DNA of 64,000 bases, taken from NCBI GenBank assembly GCA_965203505.1, contig OZ241880.1, forward strand, positions 2,170,001 through 2,234,000. Reading direction: 5' to 3'. Below are positions 17,701 to 27,083 of this stretch, one piece after another. How positions within the stretch are numbered: position 1 is the first letter of the stretch; every line of letters starts with the position of its first letter. The notes below the pieces were generated by a model that did not search any database, had not been told where the DNA came from, and worked only from the letters and a program-made list of their open reading frames with translations. The DNA is from Bin127 sp965203505 (GTDB lineage Bacteria; Chloroflexota; Dehalococcoidia; Lucifugimonadales; Lucifugimonadaceae). The translations under genes were made by a program, and so were the position numbers.

Positions 17701-19868
17701 GTCCAGCCATGGACGTACTTGTTCTCCACCTCGCCGGTGGCGTAGCTGCCCCGGATCGAGCCGGTGCTGGTGTTGTAACCCACCAGCCCTCCGATGCTGC
17801 TGGTGCTTTGGCCCCTAGCTCGGGCAGTCGAGTAGCTGCTTCGGATGGAGCCGGCGTTGCGGCCCACCAATCCGCCGATTTCCCATCCCTGGTCGGTATT
17901 CCCATAATAGACATCACCCGCGCTGCTGCTATCCGAGATGGTGCCGGTGGGGCCGTTCAACCCCACCAGTCCGCCGCCGACTCCCACATCTGTGCCTCGC
18001 GAGCCGGCCACATGGACGTTGCTGATGGTGCCGTGATTAGCGTTGGCAAGCCCGCCGACTCTCCCATACCGTTCGTACGCGCTCACGGACTTCAGCGTCA
18101 GGTTGCGCACGATGCCGCTGGCTTGGATCTGGTGGAACAACGGCCCATAGATATTGAAAATGGTGTGCCCATTGCCATCGAAGATGGCAGAATAGCTGCC
18201 AATATCGGGGGCGGCTCTTCCCGGATTCACGTTGGAGACCAATTCGTAGCCGACGCATCCTGACGTCGGACAGCCCATGCCCTCGCCGGAGCGGAAGAAG
18301 GCATCGTAATAGTCGCGGCGAAAGTATTCATATCGAGCTTCGCTGGGTGAACCGTCGCCGTTCGGGTCAGCGCGCAGCACCAACAATTGATAACCCGTGG
18401 AAATCTCAATCAGACCGTCGTCGTCGCTGTCGTAGTCGATGAGCGGGACTGAGCCAGGCGTCAACCCGCGCTGTTTCGTCGCGCCCAGGCTCTTCAGCAC
18501 CGGGTACTGGCTGGCCGTGCCGAAAGCCCAGAGATCGTCGCCGTTGCCATCGCCGTCCAGGTCCAAGTTCCAGTTGGCGTAAATACCGCTATAGCCGGTG
18601 GGCGACTTTAGCTCCGCCGTCGTCTTGCCCACGCCGGCGTGGCTCCCGCTCTGACCGGAGGCGACGGTGTCCCAGTAGCTGGCAGTGATGGTGGGGCTGC
18701 CATTGCTGTAGCCCACCATGCCGCTGCGAACGCGAAATTCGGGCGGACCGGACACGGCGCCCCTGGAGTAGCTGGCGGTGATTGGACCCGCATTGTGTCC
18801 CACCAGTCCGCCAATGTGTCCCACCAGATTGTTAATACCGTATTTCGAAGTGCTGATGCGGTTGGAATAGACTTCGCCGGTGGCGTAACTGGCGATGATC
18901 GACCCGCCGTTGTGTCCCACCAGACCGCCGCCCTTGATGCGGACGCGTGACCAGTCCGCATGGAGGTACACGGCGGCAGTGGAGTAACTGGCGGAGATGA
19001 CGCTGGACGAGCCGGCGAACCCAGCCAGGCCACCGGCGGCCAGGGAGATTTCCGTGCGGTAGTGGTTACTGATCTGCCAATACGAGATATGATCGCCGCC
19101 GGTGGTGATGCTTGATACTGAGCCGGTCACCCAGCTGCCGCTGATTTTCCCGTGGTTCACCCCGGCGATGCCACCCACGCGCCCCTGATTGCAGATTATC
19201 TCCGGGCGGCTGTCGCAGCCATGCTCCCGCGAAACGTCGACGTCTTCCAGTCCGAGGTTGCGGATGGTGCCCGTGGTACCAACCTCCTCGAACAGCCCGA
19301 AATGGGCCGGTTCAATGTCTGCGACCGCGACGCCGGTGGCGACGGACTGTTTCTTCGGTCCGGTATCGATGTAGAGATTGCTGATGACCTTGCTGTTGCC
19401 CTCGAAGATGGCGCTGAAGGGATCGCCGTCGATCCCGATCGGCAGCCAGCCGTGCCCGCTGTTCCAGTAGGTGTCTCCGTCGTCGGCGCTGCCGCTGCTG
19501 TTGGTGTCGAAGTCCAGGTTCGTGGTCAGTTCGTAGCCCACGCATCCCGACGTCGGACAACCCATGCCGGTTGCCGGATTGGGAAATGCGGTGGCGTAGC
19601 CCGCGTTGCTGGCTGAGCCGTTACCGTCCAGGTCCCAGCGAATAGCGTTGAGCTGGGCCAGGCTGGACACTCCAATCAGTCCGTCATCGTCGCTGTCGTA
19701 GTCCGTGGTCTGCGCCTGTGCCGGTGCCGCGTCTCCGAAGGTGAAGAGAACCGCCAGCGCCATCAGCGCGACGGTCAGCGGCAGCGCGCATCGCGCCGCC
19801 ATGGTCGAGTAGAGTCCGTGCAACCGGGGAAAATGTCCGAGGATTCCGGCGAACTTTGCATTCAACAT
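14715..19868 (-). CDS. Giant secreted GLUG/Calx-beta/cadherin-like protein with EF-hand tail
   Basis: The ATG at 19868 has AAGGAGA 7 bases upstream; a GTG just before it (19871) is spaced too closely. About 1,717 residues. Order: leader and hydrophobic segment ending AQAQ near residue 53; YDSDDDGLIGV opener and GLUG block 1 (about 55-460); GLUG block 2 (about 470-860); two Calx-beta-like regions (about 860-1075, ending DADADDETV); W-module 1; a Gln-rich linker with three QAPSN repeats; two cadherin-like domains; W-module 2; two or more cadherin-like domains; a short PT linker; EF-hand (DADGDGRIVQSE). GLUG repeats are known from large secreted proteins; the ligand is unknown. Confidence 0.85.
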   Translation of the reverse strand: MLNAKFAGILGHFPRLHGLYSTMAARCALPLTVALMALAVLFTFGDAAPAQAQTTDYDSDDDGLIGVSSLAQLNAIRWDLDGNGSASNAGYATAFPNPATGMGCPTSGCVGYELTTNLDFDTNSSGSADDGDTYWNSGHGWLPIGIDGDPFSAIFEGNSKVISNLYIDTGPKKQSVATGVAVADIEPAHFGLFEEVGTTGTIRNLGLEDVDVSREHGCDSRPEIICNQGRVGGIAGVNHGKISGSWVTGSVSSITTGGDHISYWQISNHYRTEISLAAGGLAGFAGSSSVISASYSTAAVYLHADWSRVRIKGGGLVGHNGGSIIASYATGEVYSNRISTSKYGINNLVGHIGGLVGHNAGPITASYSRGAVSGPPEFRVRSGMVGYSNGSPTITASYWDTVASGQSGSHAGVGKTTAELKSPTGYSGIYANWNLDLDGDGNGDDLWAFGTASQYPVLKSLGATKQRGLTPGSVPLIDYDSDDDGLIEISTGYQLLVLRADPNGDGSPSEARYEYFRRDYYDAFFRSGEGMGCPTSGCVGYELVSNVNPGRAAPDIGSYSAIFDGNGHTIFNIYGPLFHQIQASGIVRNLTLKSVSAYERYGRVGGLANANHGTISNVHVAGSRGTDVGVGGGLVGLNGPTGTISDSSSAGDVYYGNTDQGWEIGGLVGRNAGSIRSSYSTARARGQSTSSIGGLVGYNTSTGSIRGSYATGEVENKYVHGWTTPGRGQNPLGRYLGGLVGTNYGEITASYSTGRVHGGADMGGLVGRNVGGTITTSYYDTKTSRQTTSAGGVGRTTEQLQQHWKAAYEGIYASWNLDLDGDGSPDDLWDFGAPDRYPKLKSPDERDQDVKTFILTPQVRFLEGRSTKLTVNLNRPAPTGGVEFTVTPRFNDAALMNEVMSIASTVTVAAGDSTVDITVSHTPDDRLTEPDKTFTLTVATNTSGWSKAGDGWNTARITVDDDDPHGLRFERTGGRLGEPSLRITEGGTATYGLSMASRILSDVTITIRSDDSGAVTVSPETYTFTPSNWDTMKDFTVSGVADADADDETVTVRHYGTNGAFWGLIIVAVSDTSSPQQLQQSPQQQTPGDYTDLITKMKQWRNDPQWSSLKEHTDRWDRALLAFGETVSDTSLTPMTAAEAQAFADRGSAWSRWLEVAPALQQIEAARQQQQQSLQQSPSNQAPSNQAPSNQAPAVSASIADATIVSASGTKQVSLSGVFSDADNDALTFTAASSNDAVATVSVASDNSRLTVNAQSRGTATITVTASDGNGGTVDDTFTVTVKAAPVVASAIADLSLQEGGTKDVSLSGVFSDADGDALTITAASDDDAIATVSVASDGSSLTLTGVAQGTATITVTAEDTDGNRVSDDFEVSVTALQLQGQSPYAELIAQMREWRADPEWVSYKSHTDRWDRALLAFGETVSDTSLTALTASEAQALADTSWGERWVPVAAALWEIESGGQQQVTSNRAPTVSAVIADATIVNASGTKQVSLSGVFSDADNDALTITAASSNDAVATVSVASDNSSLTLTAKSRGTATITVTASDGNGGTVVDSFTVRVKAAPVVASALADVSGLEAGSTRQVSLSGVFSDADSDSLTITASSDDRSVATVSVSSDSSALTVTGAAEGTATITVTAQDSDGNRISDDFDVTVTTSEPDPTPTPETDTDSSDIVSRYDADGDGRIVQSEMRKALDDYYAGKLTQLELLEVHKAYAAS
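16291..16335. repeat. 15-bp exact triplicate in the linker
   Basis: GGGGCCTGGTTGGAT is repeated three times exactly and encodes QAPSN three times in the Gln-rich linker of the 19868 gene. It keeps frame whatever the copy number. Confidence 0.85.
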
Positions 19869-20017
19869 CACGGCGTCTCCTTGTCGCTAGGCTCAGATCG
19901 CTGGCGCAAAATGCTCCCATCCGTTGTCTGGGACGAAAACATCGGCGTCAGCGTCCGTCGGATAATGCATGTCGGCTACCTTTGCAAGATGAATGGTTCC
20001 TCATGCACTTGGAGAAC

Positions 20018-20083
20018 GTTATACCGATTTGCAAATAACTTTGGGGTAAAATCATGGCTAGTTTTGATAACTAACCGATGACT
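20018..20083 (-). promoter_or_regulatory. HK1-type operator and -10 box for the 19868 gene
   Basis: Half-sites ATAACTT, GTAAAAT, GATAACT and GATGACT start at 20035, 20046, 20066 and 20077 (0/11/31/42). The -10-like TATAAC (minus strand) is at 20018-20023. Flanking sequence differs from the other copies, so the shared spacing looks functional. Confidence 0.75.
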
Positions 20084-20108
20084 TCACAACAAACTAGCGA
20101 AAACAGTC

Positions 20109-20141
20109 CCGATCCCGATCATTAAATGACCGGGACCGGGC
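20109..20141 (-). terminator. Hairpin after the 20176 gene
   Basis: Two arms of about 15 nt (CCCGATCCCGATCAT and its near complement, with wobble pairs) lie about 35 bp past the gene end. Confidence 0.5.
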
Positions 20142-20175
20142 GATCGTCATGGTCTCGGCGGGTTTCAGCCGTGTT

Positions 20176-23045
20176 TCAGGACGCGCGGTAGGCCTTGTAG
20201 ATCGCTAGCATCTCGGCGTAGGTGATTTTGGCGGCGTAGTAGTCGTCGAGAGCCTGCCGCAGCTCCGATTGGCTGATGGAGCCGTCGCCGTCCGCGTCGT
20301 ACAGCTCCGCAGCATCCGGCCCCCCTGCCTCCGTCTCTGCCTCCTCTGGTTCGGGCGTGGAGGTAGGTTCAGGATCGGGAGTCGTCGTGGATGTCGCGGG
20401 TACCTGCTGCTGTTGCTGTTGCTGCTCCGGCGGCGGCTGCGAGTCCGTGACCTCGACGCTGAAGTCGTCGGTGGCGCTGTTGCCGTCCGGATCTTGGGCG
20501 ACGACCGTGATCGTCGCCTCGCCCGACGAAACTCCGGACAAGATCAGCTTCGAGAAGTCCGATGCCACTGCAACCCTGACGATGGTTTCGTCATCGGATG
20601 AGGCGGTGATGCTCAGAGCGTCCCCGTCGGCGTCGCTGAAGACGCCGGACAGCGAGACTTCCCGCGTCGCTCCTTCTGCCAAGCCTGCCACGTCGGGCAT
20701 GGGCGATGACACCGTGGGAGCACGGTTGGGCGGAACCTGCTGTTGCGGCGACTGACCCAGGACTATGCCGCCCAGATCGCTCCCGGGCCCGCAGTCGTCG
20801 CAGGAGCCGCCCAGCTGCGGCTCGGAACCGCCGCCCTGCTGATCCTGATCCTGTTGCGGCTGTTGCGGCGATTGCTCCCGTGGCACCACGCCCTCCTTCT
20901 CGGAGGAATCGCCCTGCTGACGCTCCTGCTCTTGCGGCGACTGATCCCGCGTCACGGTGCCCAGTTCGCCCTCGGTACCGCAACCGTCGCAGTTGCCGCC
21001 CTGTTCAGGACTGGACCCGGTCAACGGTGGGGAGTTCGCGGTGGCCGCCCGCGTGATGGTCACCGTGTAATCCTTGCTGTTACGGCCGTCCATGCGGGTG
21101 ACCCGCACGGTGATGGGGTTGGCGCCCTCGACCAAGGGGATGGTGTGGCTGGCTCTGCCGCTGTCCACCGCGCGCAGTCGCCCGCCCTGCGGACCCACCT
21201 CTATCGTGGCGGTCCACTTGTATCTGGGATCCACCGTGGGAGTCACTTTGGCGCGGGTCACGGTGTTGGCCACCGCGGCCGTGTAGTCGGTGACGGAGCT
21301 GCTGAAGGTCGAGGGTGTCAGGGGCAGCGCCGGGAACCTGCCTGTCGGACTGATGCTGCTGGCAGTCAGGCCGATCAGGTTCGGCGCTTCAGGGATTGGA
21401 TCCCCGATTCTGATCGTCGTCGAGCCCGACTTGAAACGGTTGGGGTATTCCACAGATCTCGCTGTCAGGGTGATTGTTTGGCCGGGGGTCGCATCACGCA
21501 ATGCGGTCAGGGTTATCTCGCTCTTGCCCTGAGTTTCGCCCTTATCGATACCTATGAAGGACTCGACCTGGGTTTCTCTGGCCTGATTGTTGGTGACGAC
21601 CTTCTGGCTAGGTACCATCTCGTAGTCATAGTTGGCGAGGCTTTCGCCAAGGGGCAGAACGCTGGCGGAGCCTGATGGACTGATCCGGATCCGAGTGTTT
21701 TCCGGCGCCGGCCGGTTCAGCGACACGGACACGGTCACGGGACCGCCGTTCTTGCGAAGATCCCTGCTTGAAGCAGACAGGGAGAGGTTTACCGGTACAA
21801 GGTCGCGAAGACGGATGGTTACCGGCTCTGTCTTCTGGTCGGGATCCTGCACGTTGAAAGCGGTGAGGACGATCGTCTCCTCGCCCTCGCGAACCCCGTC
21901 CGGGACCGTGCCTACGGTGATCCAGCCCTGGGCGTCGGGAAGTCCCCAATGATTGATTTGCAGTGGGGAACAATCAACATTGGGGCATATCGTGGTCGTC
22001 TGGGAAGGGTCCATAAAGAAGTCGGCACCCTCCACGAAACCTGATTGGCGCGGGTTTTTGTGGGTTCCGAGCTTGGCCTTGCCCGTGGACTTCACCGCCG
22101 TGGAATCCGGATAGTCGATCACCCGGACGCGCACGGAATCGCCCTCGGTAACTGTGGTGCTCGAAGCCTCCAGCCTGAAAACCGGAGTGTCTTCGTTGTC
22201 CTCGACCACGACGTCGATGGAACCCGTCACGTCGTCGTACGAGCCGTCTGCGTCCGTATCGATCTGAATAATGAGGGGATAGGTCTGACTGCCCTCGCGA
22301 AGCGAATCGTCGATCGGTGTGACTTCAAACTGGAACGTATTCTGGCCCCTCGCAACGGTGATGGGGTAATTGCCAAGGATGGCATCTACGTGGACATTGG
22401 CCCACAGGTTGTTGTGGGTCCAAGTTATGCGAACGTTCGACTCCCTAGTCACAACTTCGCTTAAGGTCGCGGTCACGGTCTGCTTCGGCCCGCCCTCTCG
22501 CACAATCACACTTACGGGGCTGACAATTGACCGGTTCGCCGGCGTACGCGAGATGGTCAACCAATAGTCCATGATTTCGTTTTGGTCCTCGGCCCAGACC
22601 CGCACCAAGAAGGAGTTGGCCCCCTCGACCAGGCCGTAGGCATCGCTGTCCGTGCCGTCGGTCACTGACTTCAGGCTGCCGCTCCTGCCAGCCCACACCG
22701 TGGCCTTGCCGGTGTCCTCCACCGTGGGCCTCAGCTTGATGTGGGTGACGGTGTTGGCGACCGTCGCCGAGTAGCTGGTGGTACTGGCGGAGAAGGCCGG
22801 GCTCAAGTCGAACGCCGTGAACGTGCCGGTCGCGCTGTCGCTGCCGCTCGCCGTCAGACCGCCAAGGTTGGCGTTGGTCGATTCCTGCGCTTGGACAGAG
22901 GGAGGCGGGTCGAAGACGATGAACACCGCCAGCGCCACGGCCAGCAACAGGAGCGGTGAGCCGCGGAAGAGGGAGGCCCGATTCATGCCGGGCCGCCAGC
23001 GGTTTTCAGGGACTGAAAATCGGGGGGGGGGGGGGTAAAGGACAC
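20176..23045 (-). CDS. Secreted Calx-beta/cadherin-like protein with EF-hand tail; leader split by poly-C tract (out of frame)
   Basis: By alignment with the 9273 and 33977 leaders, translation should start at GTG 23045 (Val-Ser-Phe-Thr-Pro...), preceded by GAGGAG. A run of 14 C (coding strand) follows. With 14 C the frame runs into TGA about 20 codons on. With 12 or 15 C it would join FSVPENRWRPG and the hydrophobic segment (LLLLAVALAVFIVF). The body is an open frame to 20176: cadherin-like and Calx-beta-type domains, Gln-rich linkers, a cadherin-like domain and EF-hand (DADGDGSISQSE) with tail AYRAS. There is no W-module. An ATG at 22986 is in frame but lacks a ribosome site; an open frame from 23091 begins in the conserved untranslated leader. 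The present state is most likely OFF. Confidence 0.75.
23022..23035. repeat. Homopolymer G14 (C14 in the coding strand)
   Basis: Fourteen G on the plus strand, followed by TAA, lie inside the leader of the 20176-23045 gene. Length modulo 3 decides whether the conserved GTG start reads into the signal peptide (12 or 15 needed). Confidence 0.9.
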
Positions 23046-23117
23046 GGCAGCAGGCTCCTCGTTCAACGACGATTCGTCTTACAGGCTCCAAGTTTCATGG
23101 GCCCTGACTGAAATGAA

Positions 23118-23183
23118 ATTTTAGAAAAATCTAAGTAACTTTAGGGTAAAGTTATCGAATTTTTTGATGACTTGCCGATAACT
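23118..23183 (-). promoter_or_regulatory. HK1-type operator and -10 box for the 23045 gene
   Basis: Half-sites GTAACTT, GTAAAGT, GATGACT and GATAACT start at 23135, 23146, 23166 and 23177 (0/11/31/42). The -10-like TAAAAT (minus strand) is at 23118-23123. Confidence 0.75.
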
Positions 23184-23543
23184 AATACTCGAATTCGATG
23201 AAATCGACGCGGAACGGAACGTTTGCACAACCTCGGCGACCGGCCCCAGACTATCCGGGTTTCCCCCGCTCGCGGGGGAAATGTCCGAAGGACAAAGGGG
23301 GCGCGACCTCACCTCGCAGAGGCGAACCCTCGTGATCGCCCCACCAACCAACCTTGACGTAGGGGCGATCCCTTGTGGTCCCCCGCTCGCACGGGATGCC
23401 CGGAGGCGGGGCGGACGCGAACCAGCACGGCGCAGTTCGCAGGGGATGCCCCATCGGCGTATGAACCCCCTTCGACTCCCCCTTGGGCAAAGGCGGCGGT
23501 TCGCAAACCGCCCCTGCTGGTAGTTGTCTCTTGCGCTTCAGCC
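23184..23543. repeat. Gene-free stretch of dispersed palindromic repeats
   Basis: No gene is supported. At 23260-23281 is a TTTCCCCCGC hairpin whose flanks recur inverted at about 56196-56240. From about 23375 to 23520 lie pieces also seen near 28735-28970 and 45265-45365 (a GCAGTTCGCAGGGGATGCCC-like unit and CCCCCTTGGGCAAAGG). A hairpin (GGCGGTT...AACCGCC) at about 23491-23510 may end transcription of the 23544 gene. Confidence 0.6.
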
Positions 23544-26309
23544 CTAGGACGCGCGGTAGGCCTTGTAGATCGCGAGCATCTCGGAGTAGGTGATTTTGGC
23601 GGCGTAGTAGTCGTCGAGAGCCTGTCGCAGCTCCGGTTGGCTGATCTTGCCGTCGCCGTCCGCGTCGTACCGCGCCACCGCGTCCGAACCATCCGTATCT
23701 TCCGTCTCCGCCTCCGATTCGGGCGTGGATGTCGTCTCCGCCTCAGGTTCGGGCGTGGCGGTAGGTTCAGGATCGGGCGTCGTCGTCGTCGTGGTGATCA
23801 CCTGCTGCTGCGGTTCCGGGTCCGTGACCTCGACGCCGAAGGACAGTGTGGCACGAGCGCCGTCCGGGTCTCGCGCGACGACCGTGATCGTCGCATCGCC
23901 CGACGAAACTCCGGACAGCGTCAGCTTGGAGAAGTCCGAGGCCACTGCAACAGTGGCGACGGTTTCGTCATCTGATGAGGCGGTTATGCTCAACGCGTCC
24001 CCGTCGGCGTCGCTGAAGACGCCGGACAGCGAGACGTCCCGCGTCGATCCTTCTGCCAAACCGCTCACGTCGGACAGGGATGATGACACCGTGGGCGCAC
24101 GGTTGGCCGGTGCTTGATCCTGTTGGCTGTTGCCTACGACCTGCTGGACCTGGTCTCCGGATGTGGTGGTGTCGTTGTCCTCTATCGTCAAGGTGACGCC
24201 ATCCTCCAAGAGAGCCGTGCCGAGGTCGAAATACGTCGTAATCACCGCTGTTTCGTCCGCCTCATCAACGTCGTCATCGATGATCGAGATGGTCGCCGTG
24301 CCGGCTCGCTGTCCGCCTGGGATGAAGACGTAGGCCGGCATCGTGTAGTCGGAGCCCTCGGTCGCCGTGCTGCTCGCATCAGCGAGCAAAAAGCCGCCGG
24401 TCCCGCCCTCCGGCGCCGGTGCGTCCAGAGTGGCGGTCAGGGTCACGTCGCCCGCGCTCTCGCTCGCCGTGCTGGAGCTCAAGGACAGAGTCACCGCGGT
24501 GGGCACCGTAGCGGTCTCCGCTACGGGCGAAGATTGATCGACGCCAGCGCCCGTCATCCCGCAGGCACCTCTGATGCTGAGCGCGACCTTGTCGCCCGCG
24601 GACCAGGACAGCGCGGCGACGCTCGAGAGGGTCCATCGGGCGGTTTTGCCTTCGTTGGAATAAGTGGCGAAAACGTCCGAGAACGGCAACGTCTGCGACC
24701 CGACGCAGAAGTTGTACGTCTTCAGCTCCGCGTTGTACGGTACGTCGAGGGTCAATTCGAACGCCTCGCCGCTGGAACTGCTACGGATTTTGGCTACCTG
24801 GTACCCCGTTCCGTCCACTTCAAAGCCGGCGTCAGGCAGCGCATTGCCAGAGCATGGGCTACTCGACGAGCCGCAGCCGAAAACGCCTGTCTCCACTTCC
24901 GACACGGTCAGCGTCGACGCCCAGATGGGCCGCGTGACGAAGGTGCGGCGCGCCCAGTCGCTGGCGCCGTTGGGGTCCACGCCGCGCACCCGCACCCGGT
25001 AGGCGATGCCGATGGTCAGGCCGCCGAGCGGGTGCGTGGGGATAATGCCCGTGTGGTTCGCATCCACCCAGCCGACGAGCGGGTCGGATTCGGACGCGGC
25101 GTCGTCGTCCCCGGCGGTGGACGATGAGGTGTAGTGCACATCGTAGCCCGTCACCATTCCCCCCGGTCCCTTCGCCCACCAGAGGTCCAGCGTGGTCCAG
25201 CCCAGCTTAGCGCCCAGGCTCGTCGGCGTGCCAGGCGCGGCATCCGTCTGCCCACCGGACAGGGACTCATCCGACGAGCCATCCGTCACCTCGATCACGA
25301 TGTGCGTCCGGCCGTCTACGCCGGGGCCCCTGAACGAATAACTGACGGAATAGTCGTCGTCACTGTAGCTGGTCACGCCGTGGAGTATGACGTATCTGCC
25401 GGGATCCACGCCCTCGGTGGAAACGGTGAAGAACTGCGGCGTCGCCCAGTTCATAGGAGTGAAGACCAGTTCCGACGGGCTGACATGCAGCTTACCGTCT
25501 TGTTGGATCGAGAGCACATCGTAACCACTGCCTGCGTCTCTGTACGCTTTTAACGTCACGTCGTCGTCCGGCCTGGAATTCAGGGAGATGCTGTAGGCGA
25601 CCTTGGAGCCTGACCGCACCGTCGCGGACTTGGGCTGGATGTTGATGCCCCGCCCCGGGTCGACGTCGTCGGGTAATGGTGTAGAACTGTCAACGAGTGC
25701 GATTTGCGTCTCCGGATACCTGGCGTTCGCCGAATCGTGCTCCGATATCATGTAGGGCGCGTCAGCGACGGCTACCAGTTCCAGGTTCACGACCTCCTCG
25801 CCCTCGGTCAACATGTCTCGCCGTAACGTTACCCCGAAGCACTTCCGGGCTTCGCCGTGCGGCAAATGCAGCACCTTTGTGTTGGTCGTGCTGGAGACGT
25901 TTCTCAGGAGGATCGAGTAGTCGTCCAACTGGGTGGCGGTGGAATCGTCCTTGATCCTGACATGCACGGTGCTGCCCCCGGATCCCAACGGCGGTTCAAC
26001 CTCGACGCATACTTCCGCGCTACCCCGTATGCCGTGGGTGTCAGTCTCCGATGCGTAATATGTACTCTGCGCGTAGTGAACACGGCGTGTCTCGGACCCC
26101 GCTTGCGCAGAGGCGGGCGAGGCGTCGTGGGCGAAGAGGGCCGCAAGCGCCACCAGCGCGACGGCCAGCAGCAGGAGCGGTGAGCGGAGGAGGTGGGAGA
26201 CCCGCATCATGCCGCGCCGCCCGACGAATTCAGGCGAAACGCGGCTGATTTTAGAACGTAAGTTCCAATAGGGGGGGGGGGGTAATCGCCGTATCGGTAC
26301 TAGGCGCAC
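23544..26309 (-). CDS. Secreted Calx-beta/FN3/cadherin-like protein with EF-hand tail; leader contains in-frame poly-C
   Basis: The frame opens at GTG 26309, crosses C12 as four prolines, and continues in frame into GRRGMMRVSH and a hydrophobic segment (LLLLAVALVALAALF) ending ASAQA. The start has only a weak ribosome site; ATG 26210 is an alternative that would skip the tract. Order: Calx-beta-like region, a second beta region, fibronectin III (DLWWAKGPGGMVTGYDV), a disulphide-containing beta module (VFGCGSSSSPC) related to modules in the 49 kb and 63 kb genes, Calx-beta (IIDDDVDEADETA), one cadherin-like domain, a PT/E linker and EF-hand (DADGDGKISQPE). No W-module. If the GTG is used, this locus is ON. 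Confidence 0.8.
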   Translation of the reverse strand: MRLVPIRRLPPPPYWNLRSKISRVSPEFVGRRGMMRVSHLLRSPLLLLAVALVALAALFAHDASPASAQAGSETRRVHYAQSTYYASETDTHGIRGSAEVCVEVEPPLGSGGSTVHVRIKDDSTATQLDDYSILLRNVSSTTNTKVLHLPHGEARKCFGVTLRRDMLTEGEEVVNLELVAVADAPYMISEHDSANARYPETQIALVDSSTPLPDDVDPGRGINIQPKSATVRSGSKVAYSISLNSRPDDDVTLKAYRDAGSGYDVLSIQQDGKLHVSPSELVFTPMNWATPQFFTVSTEGVDPGRYVILHGVTSYSDDDYSVSYSFRGPGVDGRTHIVIEVTDGSSDESLSGGQTDAAPGTPTSLGAKLGWTTLDLWWAKGPGGMVTGYDVHYTSSSTAGDDDAASESDPLVGWVDANHTGIIPTHPLGGLTIGIAYRVRVRGVDPNGASDWARRTFVTRPIWASTLTVSEVETGVFGCGSSSSPCSGNALPDAGFEVDGTGYQVAKIRSSSSGEAFELTLDVPYNAELKTYNFCVGSQTLPFSDVFATYSNEGKTARWTLSSVAALSWSAGDKVALSIRGACGMTGAGVDQSSPVAETATVPTAVTLSLSSSTASESAGDVTLTATLDAPAPEGGTGGFLLADASSTATEGSDYTMPAYVFIPGGQRAGTATISIIDDDVDEADETAVITTYFDLGTALLEDGVTLTIEDNDTTTSGDQVQQVVGNSQQDQAPANRAPTVSSSLSDVSGLAEGSTRDVSLSGVFSDADGDALSITASSDDETVATVAVASDFSKLTLSGVSSGDATITVVARDPDGARATLSFGVEVTDPEPQQQVITTTTTTPDPEPTATPEPEAETTSTPESEAETEDTDGSDAVARYDADGDGKISQPELRQALDDYYAAKITYSEMLAIYKAYRAS
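26271..26282. repeat. Homopolymer G12 (C12 in the coding strand)
   Basis: Twelve G on the plus strand, followed by TAA, lie inside the leader of the 26309 gene and encode four in-frame prolines. A change of one base would cut the GTG start off from the signal peptide. Confidence 0.9.
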
Positions 26310-26436
26310 CGCGGAAAATCTGGTTCAGTTTCACGTGATCGATATCTCCATGGTTGGGTGTCCTCCATGGTTGGGTGTCCTTATCCGCAGGCGCGCGGCG
26401 CGCCACGCGCCATCCCGCCGGTTCACATGGCGAATA

Positions 26437-26502
26437 ATGTTACAAACATTTAAATAACTTTAGGGTAAAGTCGATCCATATTTTGATAACGTACCAGTAA
26501 CT
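26437..26502 (-). promoter_or_regulatory. HK1-type operator and -10 box for the 26309 gene
   Basis: Half-sites ATAACTT, GTAAAGT, GATAACG and AGTAACT start at 26454, 26465, 26485 and 26496 (0/11/31/42). The -10-like TAACAT (minus strand) is at 26437-26442. The untranslated leader of this gene otherwise differs from the rest and carries a direct repeat of GGTTGGGTGTCC at about 26350-26380. Confidence 0.7.
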
Positions 26503-26654
26503 AACCGCCAAAATCGCTGAAATCGACGCGGCGCGGGAGACCATTGCAATACCTTCTCCCCCTGCCACGCGTGATGCGAAATTATGCGACCTTGTCGCCT
26601 ATTTGCCGTCTTTGGGGCCCTCGATGGAACGATGAGAATCGAGAGGGTGATAGA

Positions 26655-27047
26655 ATGCGCGCAGGAGCGAATCTACTCTATGAGCGCAACATGGCAGTAA
26701 CGCAATCGGATGAATCACGCGCAATCGTTGAAGGGTCCAAGGGGTGGACTAGACCCGGGCATCAGACAAGCGAACCCAATCAGCAGCAATCAACTACTAC
26801 AGGAACTGTGGGTTCTTTCGAGGAATACAGGATCAAGGTTGAGCCTGACGAAGACGGAGTATTCATAGCGTCGTGCCCAGACATTGCTGGGTGCCATTCC
26901 TACGGTTACACGCTGGACGAGGCTTTTGCGAACATCGCCGATGCGATTCAAGTCTCAGTCGAACCGGGCAACACTCTCAATTCGGAAGGGGTTCTGATAA
27001 CCCGCCTGATCAATTTGGATGCTTCAGTGCAGATCGCTGTTGAGTAA
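26655..27047 (+). CDS. hicB: HicB-family antitoxin
   Basis: The C-terminal half shows the HicB fold: FEEYRIKVEPDEDGVFIASCPDIAGCHSYG, then a helix (TLDEAFANIADAIQ). HicB proteins neutralise the HicA RNase and repress their own operon. I chose ATG 26655 (GAGAGG upstream, 130 residues); ATG 26691 is also possible, and either leaves an unusually long low-complexity N-terminus (Gln/Thr/Ser rich). No ribbon-helix-helix domain is seen after the HicB core, so autoregulation is uncertain. The partner follows 37 bp downstream. Confidence 0.8.
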   Translation: MRAGANLLYERNMAVTQSDESRAIVEGSKGWTRPGHQTSEPNQQQSTTTGTVGSFEEYRIKVEPDEDGVFIASCPDIAGCHSYGYTLDEAFANIADAIQVSVEPGNTLNSEGVLITRLINLDASVQIAVE

Positions 27048-27083
27048 TCGGGAAAACTCCCCCGCGTCACAGCCGACGAATTT

